This document shows positions 6,824 through 14,148 of a DNA stretch of 15,367 nt, one piece after another (position 1 is the stretch's first letter; each line of letters starts with the position of its first letter). Source of the DNA: an uncultured Eubacteriaceae bacterium (GTDB taxonomy: Bacteria > Bacillota > Clostridia > Eubacteriales > UBA1433); assembly GCA_937880125.1 (NCBI GenBank), contig CALFLU010000091.1:1-15367 (forward strand), in the 5' to 3' direction. Made by a program: the position numbers and the translations under genes. Under the pieces are notes generated by a model. That model did not search any database, was not told the DNA's origin, and worked only from the letters and a program-made list of their open reading frames with translations.

Positions 6824-7105
6824 ATGATTGTCGGTATGGCGGAAATAAAAATAGACATGCCCTGGGCGCAGTCTCTGAAAGAAAAGAGAATGGTGGTACA
6901 AAGCATTATTGCCAAAACACAAAACATGTTTCATATTTCCGTTGCACAAACAGCAGAGCAAGACAGAATCAAAACCGCTGTGCTGGGTATGGCTGTCGTG
7001 GGAAACAGCGCGCCCTTTGTTTCTGAAATGCTGGAAAAAAGTATCGATTATATACAAAGCATTACAGAGGGTGACGTGACTGTGCTGCAAAAGGAAATGG
7101 TTTAA
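6824..7105 (+). CDS. DUF503 (YlxP-like) family protein
   Basis: A 93-residue cytoplasmic protein matching the DUF503/YlxP family over its full length. It has the N-terminal MIVGMAEIKI strand, the signature SLKEKRMVVQSIIAKTQNMFHISVAQ (residues about 17-42), AVLGMAVVGN (52-61), and a C-terminal helix ending in ITEGDVTVLQKEMV. The family is small, alpha/beta, widespread in Firmicutes and Actinobacteria and of poorly defined function; it usually lies near ribosome-maturation or translation genes (nusA-infB-rbfA). Here it stands alone between the 81-residue protein gene and the metal operon. The ATG at 6824 has AAGGGAGA about 8 bases upstream. No clear terminator separates it from the metal-responsive promoter starting at 7170. 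Confidence 0.85.
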   Translation: MIVGMAEIKIDMPWAQSLKEKRMVVQSIIAKTQNMFHISVAQTAEQDRIKTAVLGMAVVGNSAPFVSEMLEKSIDYIQSITEGDVTVLQKEMV

Positions 7106-7169
7106 ATCAATCGAAAAGAGCGCAGAAACTTTCTTGACGGATTTGGCTGTATGAACACAAAATATTTTC

Positions 7170-7223
7170 TTGACAAAAGGCAGATTTGGAAATAATATGA
7201 ACATATGAATATATGTTCATATT
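7170..7223 (+). promoter_or_regulatory. Metal-responsive promoter with perfect ArsR/SmtB-type operator
   Basis: TTGACA (7170-7175), a 17-base spacer and TAATAT (7193-7198) form a near-consensus promoter. A perfect palindrome, AATATGAACATAT (7194-7206) and ATATGTTCATATT (7211-7223) around GAAT, overlaps the -10 and the start site. The TGAAC...GTTCA arms are what ArsR/SmtB repressors (CzrA, SmtB, CadC) bind, so the regulator encoded just downstream very likely represses its own operon here and releases on metal binding. A further TATGAACA half-site sits at 7150-7157. Confidence 0.85.
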
Positions 7224-7242
7224 TTAGCATAAGAGGTATATG

Positions 7243-7623
7243 ATGAAAAATAAAACGACGGATTGTGACAGATGCGATGACATTTTTATCCACGAAGAAG
7301 TGGTCAATGAAGTGAGAAAAAATATGCCGAACGAGGAAACGCTCTATGATTTGGCGGAGATATTTAAGGTTTTCGGAGACAGCACGCGCGTGAAAATTTT
7401 ATATGCGTTGTTTTTCGCAAAAAAAATGTGTGTCTGTGATTTGGCGGCGTTCGTAAACATTTCACAGTCAGCGGTTTCCCATCAACTTCGCGTATTGAAA
7501 CAAGCGAGATTAGTAAAATATAAGCGAGAGGGCAGGGTGGTGTATTATGCCTTAGATGATGAACACGTACAGCAAATTTTCGAGCAGGGACTCAAACATA
7601 TTACCGAGAAAAAACAGGGATAG
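7243..7623 (+). CDS. ArsR/SmtB-family metalloregulator, CadC/ZiaR-like
   Basis: A 126-residue winged-helix repressor that releases its operator when it binds Cd/Zn/Pb-type ions. The helix-turn-helix core is FGDSTRVKILYAL (44-56) and ISQSAVSHQLRVLKQARLV (73-91), followed by the wing KREGRVVYYAL. Both known sensing sites are visible. The thiolate alpha3N site is Cys63-Val-Cys65 (MCVCDLA) with N-terminal Cys8 and Cys11 (DCDRC). The alpha5 site is Asp106, His108, His119 and Glu122, with the same 2-11-3 spacing as SmtB. The second of two adjacent ATGs (7243 rather than 7240) is chosen because AAGAGG then lies 6 bases upstream instead of 3. It is first in an operon with the P1B ATPase 14 bases downstream and is probably autoregulated through the 7194-7223 palindrome. 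Confidence 0.9.
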   Translation: MKNKTTDCDRCDDIFIHEEVVNEVRKNMPNEETLYDLAEIFKVFGDSTRVKILYALFFAKKMCVCDLAAFVNISQSAVSHQLRVLKQARLVKYKREGRVVYYALDDEHVQQIFEQGLKHITEKKQG

Positions 7624-7637
7624 TCGGGACAAAGAAG

Positions 7638-9755
7638 ATGAAGAGAGAATTTGTTTTAAAAGGGCTTAACTGCGCCCAATGCGCCAATAAAATCGAAGAA
7701 GAAATCAATCAAAAACAAGGCGTTGAAGCCACCATTAATTTTATGACGAAAACACTGACAATTCAAATAAAGCCTGAGGACGATGATGAAGAGTTATTGC
7801 GCAGATTAAACGACATTGTTCACAAGCATGAACCCGAGACACACGTTTTGAAAAAATCGGACAGCATGGCACAAAGAAACGATGCTGAAGTAAAAAACAG
7901 CAAGAAAGAGATGTTGAAAGAAAAAAAGAGAGAATTGTTTTTGCTGTCGACCGGTGGTGTGTTTTTTGTGCTGGGCTTTGTCTTGCGCGGTCGTATAGAG
8001 AGCTATTGGATTATGTTTTTGATCAGCTATTTGCTCACCGGCGGAGAGGTTTTGCTGCGCGCAGGAAAAAACATCTTTCGCGGACAAATTTTTGATGAAA
8101 ATTTTCTCATGGGCATTGCCACTATCGGGGCCTTTGCCATCGGAGAATATGCAGAGGGTGCCGCCGTCATGATTTTTTATCAAATCGGCGAAATGTTTCA
8201 AGACATGGCAGTGGATCGTTCAAGAAAATCCATTGCAGCATTGATGGATATTCGGCCTGAGTATGCAAATGCAATGATAGAAGGACAGTTGGTCAGAGTG
8301 GATCCTAAGCAGTTGCAAATCGGGGAAAAGTTTGCTGTGAAAGCCGGCGAAAAAGTGCCGCTGGATGGTGTGGTTGTCCGGGGAGAATCGTTTTTGGATA
8401 CATCGGCGCTGACAGGGGAGGCTTATCCGCGCAAGGTAAAAGCAGGTGACGAGGTGCTGAGCGGATCGGTGAATCAAGGCGGCATGTTGCATGTGCGTGT
8501 AACGAAGAAGTATGAAGAGTCTACGGTAATAAAAATATTGGAATTGGTGGAAAATGCCGCAAACAAAAAAGCGCCGACGGAAAAATTTATAACGAAATTT
8601 GCAAAAGTTTATACGCCGATTGTGGTGGGTTTAGCGGTGGCCATTGCACTGCTGCCGCCATTGCTCACAAATCAAAGTTTTCAAACCTGGATCTATCGTG
8701 CCTTGTTGTTTTTGGTTATTTCTTGTCCTTGCGCGTTGGTTATTTCCGTGCCGTTGGGCTTTTTCGGCGGCATTGGCGCAGCTTCAAAAAATGGCATACT
8801 CATCAAAGGCGGCAACTATTTGGAAGCGCTGAGCAGCGTGGATACGGTGATATTTGACAAAACGGGCACTTTAACGAAGGGTGTCTTTGCAGTGACAAAG
8901 ATTGAAGCTGAAAATGGGTTTACGGGGGATGAATTGTTGCATTATGCAGCGGCGGCGGAGACATATTCCACACATCCCATTGCGCAGTCAATTCAAAAGG
9001 CTTACAAAAAAAACATCCTTAAATCTCAGGTGAGCAGCTATAGCGAGATGGCCGGAATGGGTGTTGCGGCAACGATGGATAACCGGCGCATTTTAGCGGG
9101 AAACGAAAAGCTGATGGACAATTACCGAATCGATATCAAAAAGGTTGCGGAAGATGACACCGTTGTGTACGTTGCAATAGATGGTCTCTACGCAGGTGCG
9201 ATTTTGATTGCCGACGAGGTCAAAGACGGTGCAAAAGAAACGGTGAACAAGTTGGGGCAAGCAGGCGTAAGCAAAACGGTGATGCTCACCGGGGATGCAA
9301 AAAAGGCGGCAAGGCATTTTGCACAGATGCTGAAAATCGAAGAAGTATATGCACAGTTGCTGCCCAATGAAAAAGTGGATAAAATTGAAGAGATAAAGAA
9401 GAATAAAAAGACCAAAGGGCAAATAGTCTTTGTGGGAGACGGCATTAACGATGCACCGGCGTTAGCTGTTGCAGATGTTGGCATTGCCATGGGTGGCATT
9501 GGTTCAGACGCAGCCATTGAAGCGGCAGATGTGGTGATTATGACCGATGAGTTGGAAAAAATTGCGAAAACAATTGATTTGTCGCGTCAAACAAAAAAAA
9601 TCGTGCAGCAAAATATCGTCTTTGCCCTGGGCGTCAAGGCGTTGGTTTTGGCATTGGGGGCAATGGGGTTTGCCACCATGTGGGAGGCAGTGTTTGCCGA
9701 TGTGGGAGTGGCTTTGCTGGCGGTTTTAAACTCGATGCGGGCATTGCGCCTTTAA
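7638..9755 (+). CDS. cadA: Heavy-metal translocating P1B-type ATPase (Cd2+/Zn2+/Pb2+ exporter)
   Basis: A 705-residue membrane pump that exports divalent soft metals using ATP. In order: one N-terminal HMA domain with Cys12-x-x-Cys15 (NCAQC), a His/Glu-rich linker (HKHEPETH), two leading helices, the DENFLMGIATIGAFAIGEYAEG helix typical of Zn/Cd pumps, the actuator TGE (SALTGEAYP), the membrane CPC at 363-365 (SCPCALVIS), phosphorylated Asp407 in DKTGTLT, the His446-Pro447 motif, GDGINDAP at 600-607, and two final helices ending at LNSMRALRL. The CPC motif plus the CadC-like partner favour Cd/Zn/Pb over copper. Length is normal for a one-HMA CadA. Its TAA (9753-9755) overlaps the convergent WYL gene's stop, and its probable terminator lies at 9779-9805. 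The ribosome site (AAAGAAG) is modest, suggesting coupling to the regulator upstream. Confidence 0.95.
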   Translation: MKREFVLKGLNCAQCANKIEEEINQKQGVEATINFMTKTLTIQIKPEDDDEELLRRLNDIVHKHEPETHVLKKSDSMAQRNDAEVKNSKKEMLKEKKRELFLLSTGGVFFVLGFVLRGRIESYWIMFLISYLLTGGEVLLRAGKNIFRGQIFDENFLMGIATIGAFAIGEYAEGAAVMIFYQIGEMFQDMAVDRSRKSIAALMDIRPEYANAMIEGQLVRVDPKQLQIGEKFAVKAGEKVPLDGVVVRGESFLDTSALTGEAYPRKVKAGDEVLSGSVNQGGMLHVRVTKKYEESTVIKILELVENAANKKAPTEKFITKFAKVYTPIVVGLAVAIALLPPLLTNQSFQTWIYRALLFLVISCPCALVISVPLGFFGGIGAASKNGILIKGGNYLEALSSVDTVIFDKTGTLTKGVFAVTKIEAENGFTGDELLHYAAAAETYSTHPIAQSIQKAYKKNILKSQVSSYSEMAGMGVAATMDNRRILAGNEKLMDNYRIDIKKVAEDDTVVYVAIDGLYAGAILIADEVKDGAKETVNKLGQAGVSKTVMLTGDAKKAARHFAQMLKIEEVYAQLLPNEKVDKIEEIKKNKKTKGQIVFVGDGINDAPALAVADVGIAMGGIGSDAAIEAADVVIMTDELEKIAKTIDLSRQTKKIVQQNIVFALGVKALVLALGAMGFATMWEAVFADVGVALLAVLNSMRALRL

Positions 9756-10753
9756 CGGTTTAAGGATTGTTCATATTTTGCAGCGATTTGTTTCGCTGCA
9801 TTTTTGATGCGCTCCTGCAAAAAAGCCGGCTCATTAATGCGCACATGCTCGCCGTACTGCATTGCCCAATAAAATACGGCATTTTCGTTTGCACGAAAAG
9901 AGACGTGGCAATGTGTGTCGGTCTCGTTGGAAAAATAGACCTTCGGGCCAAACCAATCAATGATATCGTTGATGATTTTTTTGTTCGTTTCCATTTTTAT
10001 TTGTACGGAGTTGCCGTTAAACATGTAGATGTGCTCTGCCATATGTTTGGGCAAATTCAGGCCGTTTTTCATGCCTTTTACATATTTGTGCGCCTTGGTG
10101 CGTTCATCCAGTATAGCGATATCGGTAATGCGGTCGATGCGGTAATGCGAAATGTCGTCGTGTGTGTCATAGTTACCCACCAAATAATATTTGCCGTTGG
10201 TTGCGACAATTTGAAAGGGGTTGACAATATATTTTGATGTCCGTCTCGGGTGCAGTTTTTTATCGGTATGGTAATCGTTGTAGGTAAAGGAAACTTTTTT
10301 ATGTTTTTCGAGTGCTTCGCTTAGAATGTCAATCGTATAAAAGATTTGTTTGTTGTCGGTGTGTTGCAGTTCGGGAAGATTGGAAACATGGTCAACGTTT
10401 GACACAAAGTGTTTATTGGACAGGGTCAACAATTTGTCAATTAAATCCTTGCATTGCTTTGTCGGAATGCTTTTTGAAAACAATACACTGCTGATGAGCA
10501 AATGCAGTTCACTGTCTTCAAATGTTCTGCTTGCCAAATACCAACCGCCGTCGTAGAGGATATCGTAGCCAAAATCGATTAAAGCGGAAATGTTGCGTTT
10601 GACGGCTTTGCGTTCACATACAATGTTGTAGTCAACTCGCATGTGATCAATGATATCTTGCTGACGCAGGCGATGATTGACATCGGAATAATATTTCAAT
10701 ATTTCAAGGATATAAATATTCAGCATTTTTTTGGGATTTTCGGCAGTTGACAT
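9752..10753 (-). CDS. WYL-domain transcriptional regulator (HTH + WYL + WCX)
   Basis: A 333-residue protein with an N-terminal winged-helix DNA-binding region (residues about 10-75: LNIYILEILKYYSD...RQQDIIDHM, then ERKAVKRNISALIDFGYDI). A WYL sensor domain follows at about 150-215, with KVSFTYNDY and the core GKYYLVGNYD in place of a literal WYL. A C-terminal WCX-like extension runs about 245-325 (VQIKMETNKKIINDIIDWFG...). Such proteins sense a ligand, often nucleic acid or nucleotide, to control transcription; the ligand and target here are unknown. AGGAGG 7 bases before the ATG at 10753 fixes the start. The stop codon shares TTAA (9752-9755) with the cadA stop. The gene diverges from a MefA-like exporter across 273 bases, making that exporter the most likely local target (inference). 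Confidence 0.85.
   Translation of the reverse strand: MSTAENPKKMLNIYILEILKYYSDVNHRLRQQDIIDHMRVDYNIVCERKAVKRNISALIDFGYDILYDGGWYLASRTFEDSELHLLISSVLFSKSIPTKQCKDLIDKLLTLSNKHFVSNVDHVSNLPELQHTDNKQIFYTIDILSEALEKHKKVSFTYNDYHTDKKLHPRRTSKYIVNPFQIVATNGKYYLVGNYDTHDDISHYRIDRITDIAILDERTKAHKYVKGMKNGLNLPKHMAEHIYMFNGNSVQIKMETNKKIINDIIDWFGPKVYFSNETDTHCHVSFRANENAVFYWAMQYGEHVRINEPAFLQERIKNAAKQIAAKYEQSLNR
9779..9805 (+). terminator. Probable cadA terminator lying inside the WYL gene coding sequence
   Basis: TGCAGCGA (9779-9786), loop TTTGTT, TCGCTGCA (9793-9800), then TTTTT (9801-9805). It is 23 bases past the cadA stop and reads correctly as an intrinsic terminator on the plus strand. On the minus strand the same bases encode part of the AAKQIAAKYE stretch near the WYL protein C-terminus. 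Confidence 0.65.
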
Positions 10754-10782
10754 CTCAATTCCTCCTGAAAAAATGTAAAAAT

Positions 10783-10791
10783 ATTATATCA
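10783..10791 (-). promoter_or_regulatory. Extended -10 promoter element of the WYL regulator
   Basis: On the minus strand, TGATATAAT (10791-10783). The -35 region is weak. Transcription would start near 10776, giving a leader of about 22 bases that contains AGGAGG. Confidence 0.55.
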
Positions 10792-10846
10792 TATTTTTGC
10801 CGAATCACCGTAGAAAGTGGCACACAATGATTTTTTTAAAACAATA

Positions 10847-10991
10847 ATATTGATAAAACGGGAAAGAAATTTTCTGTCTTGTACTTGTGTAAAAATCAGA
10901 TTCAGTATACTATATCCTCGTTATCAATATAAAATAAGAATGAATACAATATAGATCGCAGCATTTTTGCAAAACCATTGCGAAAAAAATG
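10847..10991 (+). promoter_or_regulatory. Putative MFS exporter control region: paired 10-mers, -10 element and leader hairpin
   Basis: ATATTGATAA (10847-10856) recurs in inverted orientation as TTATCAATAT (10921-10930). Between them lies a possible promoter (TTGTGT 10885-10890, TATACT 10906-10911, but only a 15-base spacer). The presumed leader then holds CATTTTTGCAA (10962-10972), which can pair with 10978-10991 (TTGC-G-AAAAAAATG) around AACCA. The elements are visible; calling them a promoter and regulator sites is inference. Confidence 0.35.
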
Positions 10992-11026
10992 TCGAAATTT
11001 GACGCCGGGAAGAGAACCAATCCTTT

Positions 11027-12259
11027 ATGATTGAAAACAAATACGACGGATGGAAGAAAAAAGCAAGTATTTTTTTGATTAGCCAAAGCATGTCTTTGTT
11101 TGGTTCGTCTATTGTGGCATACGCCATCATTTGGTACATTACTCTTGAAACCACTTCCGGTACAATGATGGCGGTATCAATACTCGTAAATTTTTTGCCG
11201 CAGATTGTCATATCGATGTTTGCGGGTGTATGGGCAGACAGATATAATCGCAAACGCATTATTATGGCGGCTGATACGTTGGTTGCCTTCGCTACGTTGT
11301 TGCTCGCTGTCTTTTTCTTGCTGGGCTATAAGCAGCTATGGATTATTTTTCTCATTTCCGCCGTTCGCTCTGTGGGCTCGGGCATACAGTCTCCCGCAGT
11401 CAATGCGATTTTACCGCAGTTTGTGCCTCGTGATAAGCTCATGCGCGTCAATGGCATCAAGGCAAGCATTCAGTCTACGATAATGTTGCTTTCGCCTGCT
11501 GTCAGCGGTGCGCTGTTGACGCTGTTTTCCATGGAAGTGACCTTTTTTGTCGATGTATTTTCTGCCTTGGCAGCGGTGAGTATTTTGACGAGACTAAAAG
11601 TAAACAGCCTTGCCCATACAAACAAACGCGACGGTTCTTTGCAACATTATCTTATCGATATGAAAGCAGGAATGGCTTATGTGCGCCAAAATAAGCTGAT
11701 TTTTTCATTGCTTATTTACTACATTTTTTTCTTCTTTTTGGTCTCGCCCGCAGCGTTTCTTACGCCGTTGATGGTGGCAAGAAGCTTTGGCGGCGAAATT
11801 TGGCGTCTGACGTTAAATGAAATATTTTTCAGTGGCGGCGCCATTTTGGGTGGCATTCTCATTTCACTGTGGGGCGGGTTGAAAGACCGCATCTACACCA
11901 TAGCCCTGGCATGTATGGGGTTTGGTGTTTGCACGGTGTTTTTGGGGCTATCGACACACTTTGCGGTATATTTGATATTTATGGCAGTCACGGGGATATT
12001 TATGCCGATGTTTAATGCCGCGGAAACGGTGTTGATTCAAGAAAGTGTCAAACCAAGCATGCAGGGAAGAGTATTCAGCATGATTGAAATTGTGTCGTTG
12101 TCGGCAATGCCTGTGGCAATGTTGCTCTTTGGGCCTGCAGGGGATAAAATCTCGGTTGAAACGATTTTGCTGATGACCGGTGCAGCGATTGTGTTATTGT
12201 CTATCATTATTTTTGCAAATCATCGTCAGCTCAAAGGAAAAACAGAAAAGGAGACATAA
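11027..12259 (+). CDS. MFS efflux transporter, MefA-like
   Basis: A 410-residue, 12-helix major facilitator protein in the plasma membrane. Family marks are the N-terminal SQSMSLFGSSIVAYAIIWYIT helix, motif A as GVWADRYNRKR (67-77) in the first cytoplasmic loop, RSVGSGIQSPAVNAILPQFVPRDKLMRVNG (about 112-142), and LIQESVKPSMQGRVFSMIEIVSLSAMPVAMLLFGP in the second half. This order closely resembles macrolide efflux protein Mef(A) and its many relatives of unknown substrate, so proton-driven drug or metabolite export is likely but resistance is not proven. The ATG at 11027 has only a distant GGGAAGAG (about 12 bases upstream), so translation may be inefficient or leader-controlled. No clear terminator follows. 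It diverges from the WYL regulator. Confidence 0.85.
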   Translation: MIENKYDGWKKKASIFLISQSMSLFGSSIVAYAIIWYITLETTSGTMMAVSILVNFLPQIVISMFAGVWADRYNRKRIIMAADTLVAFATLLLAVFFLLGYKQLWIIFLISAVRSVGSGIQSPAVNAILPQFVPRDKLMRVNGIKASIQSTIMLLSPAVSGALLTLFSMEVTFFVDVFSALAAVSILTRLKVNSLAHTNKRDGSLQHYLIDMKAGMAYVRQNKLIFSLLIYYIFFFFLVSPAAFLTPLMVARSFGGEIWRLTLNEIFFSGGAILGGILISLWGGLKDRIYTIALACMGFGVCTVFLGLSTHFAVYLIFMAVTGIFMPMFNAAETVLIQESVKPSMQGRVFSMIEIVSLSAMPVAMLLFGPAGDKISVETILLMTGAAIVLLSIIIFANHRQLKGKTEKET

Positions 12260-12299
12260 CCGCGAAAACAAGCAGGACAAAAGAATATGCGGATTTTTA

Positions 12300-12328
12300 T
12301 TGTAGAAAAGACATGAATATGTTATGAT
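12300..12328 (+). promoter_or_regulatory. Promoter of the phosphate transporter operon
   Basis: TTGTAG (12300-12305), a 17-base spacer and TATGAT (12323-12328). A predicted start near 12335 gives a leader of about 40 bases. Confidence 0.6.
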
Positions 12329-12374
12329 AAAAAATGTGTAAAATTCGTAAATTCTTTGTAAAGCGGAGCGGCAA

Positions 12375-13427
12375 ATGTCACTATCTTTTGTAGATTTTAT
12401 GTCTCAATTATTCACAAATCCCGTCTTAGCGGTAACAGTGCTGCTTACATTGGGAGTTGTTTTGGTAAACGGATGGACGGATGCGCCCAATGCGATTGCC
12501 ACTTGTGTATCTACCAGGTCAATGAGTCCGCGAGCCGCGATTGTGATGGCTGCGGCTTTTAATTTTTTGGGCGCTTTGATTATGACGTTGCTCAATGCAA
12601 CAGTGGCAATGACAATTTATAATATGGTGGATTTCGGCGGAAACCCGCAAGAGGCCCTGGCGGCTTTGTGCGCTGCGCTGTTTGCCATCGTTGTTTGGGC
12701 CACGGCTGCCTGGGCATTGGGCATTCCCACCAGTGAGAGCCATGCATTGATTGCAGGCATATCCGGCGCTGCCATTGCACTGCAGGGAGGGTTTGCGGGC
12801 ATTAACGGTGCAGAGTGGATCAAGGTGGTCTACGGATTGTTTTTGTCGACGGTCTTGGGATTTGGTATGGGATTTTTAACTGTCAGGACCACGGAGAGAC
12901 TGTGCTGCAACATGGACAGAAGAAAGGCACATGACTTTTTTAAAAAAGGGCAAATAGGCGGCGCAGCGGCCATGGCGTTTATGCATGGCGCGCAAGACGG
13001 ACAAAAATTTATGGGTGTTTTTTTACTGGGCGTGTTTTTGGCCCAGGGAAACAGCTCGGTGACGGAATTTGCCATTCCTATTTGGCTGATGATTTTGTGT
13101 TCGGTAGTGATGGGTATCGGCACTTCTATCGGGGGATATCGTATTATTAAATCTGTTGGAATGAACATGGTTAAACTCGAAAAATACCAGGGATTTTCGG
13201 CTGACTTTGCGGCAGCGGGCTGCTTGCTTTTGTCTTCTGTTTTTGGCATACCCGTGAGCACAACACACACAAAAACGACGGCCATTATGGGTGTGGGCAG
13301 CGCCAAACGACTGTCTAATGTAAATTGGAAAATTGTAAAAGAAATGGTTCTCGCCTGGGTGTTGACATTTCCGGGGTGCGGAATTATAGGCTATTTCATG
13401 GCGAAATTATTTATCTTCATATTTTAA
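12375..13427 (+). CDS. pit: Inorganic phosphate transporter, PiT (PHO4) family
   Basis: A 350-residue low-affinity phosphate (or metal-phosphate) carrier with about ten membrane segments. It shows the inverted duplication typical of PiT proteins. The N-terminal signature VNGWTDAPNAIA (32-42) is followed by GIPTSESHAL (116-125); the second half has HGAQDGQKFMG (204-214) and GIPVSTTHTKTTAIMGVG (291-308). At 350 residues it is the compact form usually paired with a DUF47 protein and shorter than E. coli PitA. The ATG at 12375 follows CGGAG by about 7 bases. The DUF47/PhoU-like gene begins 17 bases after its stop, behind TAGGAG, so the two are co-transcribed from the promoter at 12300-12328. Confidence 0.92.
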   Translation: MSLSFVDFMSQLFTNPVLAVTVLLTLGVVLVNGWTDAPNAIATCVSTRSMSPRAAIVMAAAFNFLGALIMTLLNATVAMTIYNMVDFGGNPQEALAALCAALFAIVVWATAAWALGIPTSESHALIAGISGAAIALQGGFAGINGAEWIKVVYGLFLSTVLGFGMGFLTVRTTERLCCNMDRRKAHDFFKKGQIGGAAAMAFMHGAQDGQKFMGVFLLGVFLAQGNSSVTEFAIPIWLMILCSVVMGIGTSIGGYRIIKSVGMNMVKLEKYQGFSADFAAAGCLLLSSVFGIPVSTTHTKTTAIMGVGSAKRLSNVNWKIVKEMVLAWVLTFPGCGIIGYFMAKLFIFIF

Positions 13428-13444
13428 TGATATAGGAGAAAAAG

Positions 13445-14071
13445 ATGGCAAGAAGAAAAAGAGATTATAATTATTTTAACGAATTTGTTCAGCTGGCTGA
13501 TTATTCCTGTCAGGCGGCCGAATTGCTTCATCAATCGATGGCAGGCTTTAGCGCTGCAGACATTGAAGCGGAAATGGTAAAAATGCACGAAATAGAGCAT
13601 TCTGCGGATTTGTACATGCATGGGATTATGAATCGGCTGATGAAAGAATTTATTACACCGATCGAAAGAGAAGACATCATAAGCATTGTACAGCAAATAG
13701 ATGATGTGACCGACACAATAGAAGATGTGATTATGCGGCTGTATATGTATAACATACAGTCAATCAGGCCGGAAGTGCTGGAATTTACCGAACTGATCGT
13801 TCGTTGTTGCGATGCGCTGAAAATTGCCATTGAAGATTTTCATAATTTTCGAAAATCCAAAACCGTCAAAGAAAATATCATTGAAGTCAATCACTTAGAA
13901 GACATCGGCGACAAGCTGTATACCTTGGCGGTGCGAAATTTGCATATCAGCAGCACAGATGCACTCGAGATAATGAATTGGACAGAGATATTTTATCGCC
14001 TTGAAAAATGCTTTGATGAATGTGAAGATGTGGCAAATTTACTTGAAAGCATTATCATGAAAAATACCTGA
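13445..14071 (+). CDS. DUF47 family (PhoU-like) Pit accessory protein
   Basis: A 208-residue soluble, almost entirely helical protein resembling PhoU. Family-like segments are FNEFVQLADYSCQAAELL (15-32), MVKMHEIEHSADLYMHGIMNRLMKEFITPIEREDIISI (about 44-82), the acidic metal-binding type stretch QQIDDVTDTIEDVI, and IFYRLEKCFDECEDVANLLESIIMKNT at the end. The ExxxD patterns match those that bind metal clusters in PhoU proteins. DUF47 proteins are encoded with PiT carriers and are thought to modulate phosphate uptake; the adjacency here supports that. The start has TAGGAG 8 bases upstream. It converges on a Ca2+ ATPase gene, with a strong hairpin between. Confidence 0.9.
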   Translation: MARRKRDYNYFNEFVQLADYSCQAAELLHQSMAGFSAADIEAEMVKMHEIEHSADLYMHGIMNRLMKEFITPIEREDIISIVQQIDDVTDTIEDVIMRLYMYNIQSIRPEVLEFTELIVRCCDALKIAIEDFHNFRKSKTVKENIIEVNHLEDIGDKLYTLAVRNLHISSTDALEIMNWTEIFYRLEKCFDECEDVANLLESIIMKNT

Positions 14072-14110
14072 TTCGTTATGAAAAGCTTATTATTATAAAC
14101 AGAAATAAAA

Positions 14111-14141
14111 AAATGCTCTCAATCATTGATTGAGAGCATTT
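14111..14141. terminator. Bidirectional hairpin terminator between the DUF47 gene and the Ca2+ ATPase
   Basis: AAATGCTCTCAATC (14111-14124) pairs with GATTGAGAGCATTT (14128-14141) around an ATT loop: a perfect 14-bp stem. A long T-run follows on the minus strand (from the A-run ending at 14113), so it works best for the ATPase gene, whose stop is 8 bases away; the plus-strand T-run is short. Confidence 0.85.
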
Positions 14142-14148
14142 GCTTTCA

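Noticed and set aside
12260..12299. Possible terminator after the MFS gene (CCGC...GCGG followed by ATTTTTAT)
   Set aside because: The stem would be only 4 base pairs around a loop of more than 20 bases, too weak to call.
12830..13306. 158-codon minus-strand frame opposite the phosphate transporter
   Set aside because: Shadow of the conserved PiT coding frame; no ribosome site or recognisable motif.
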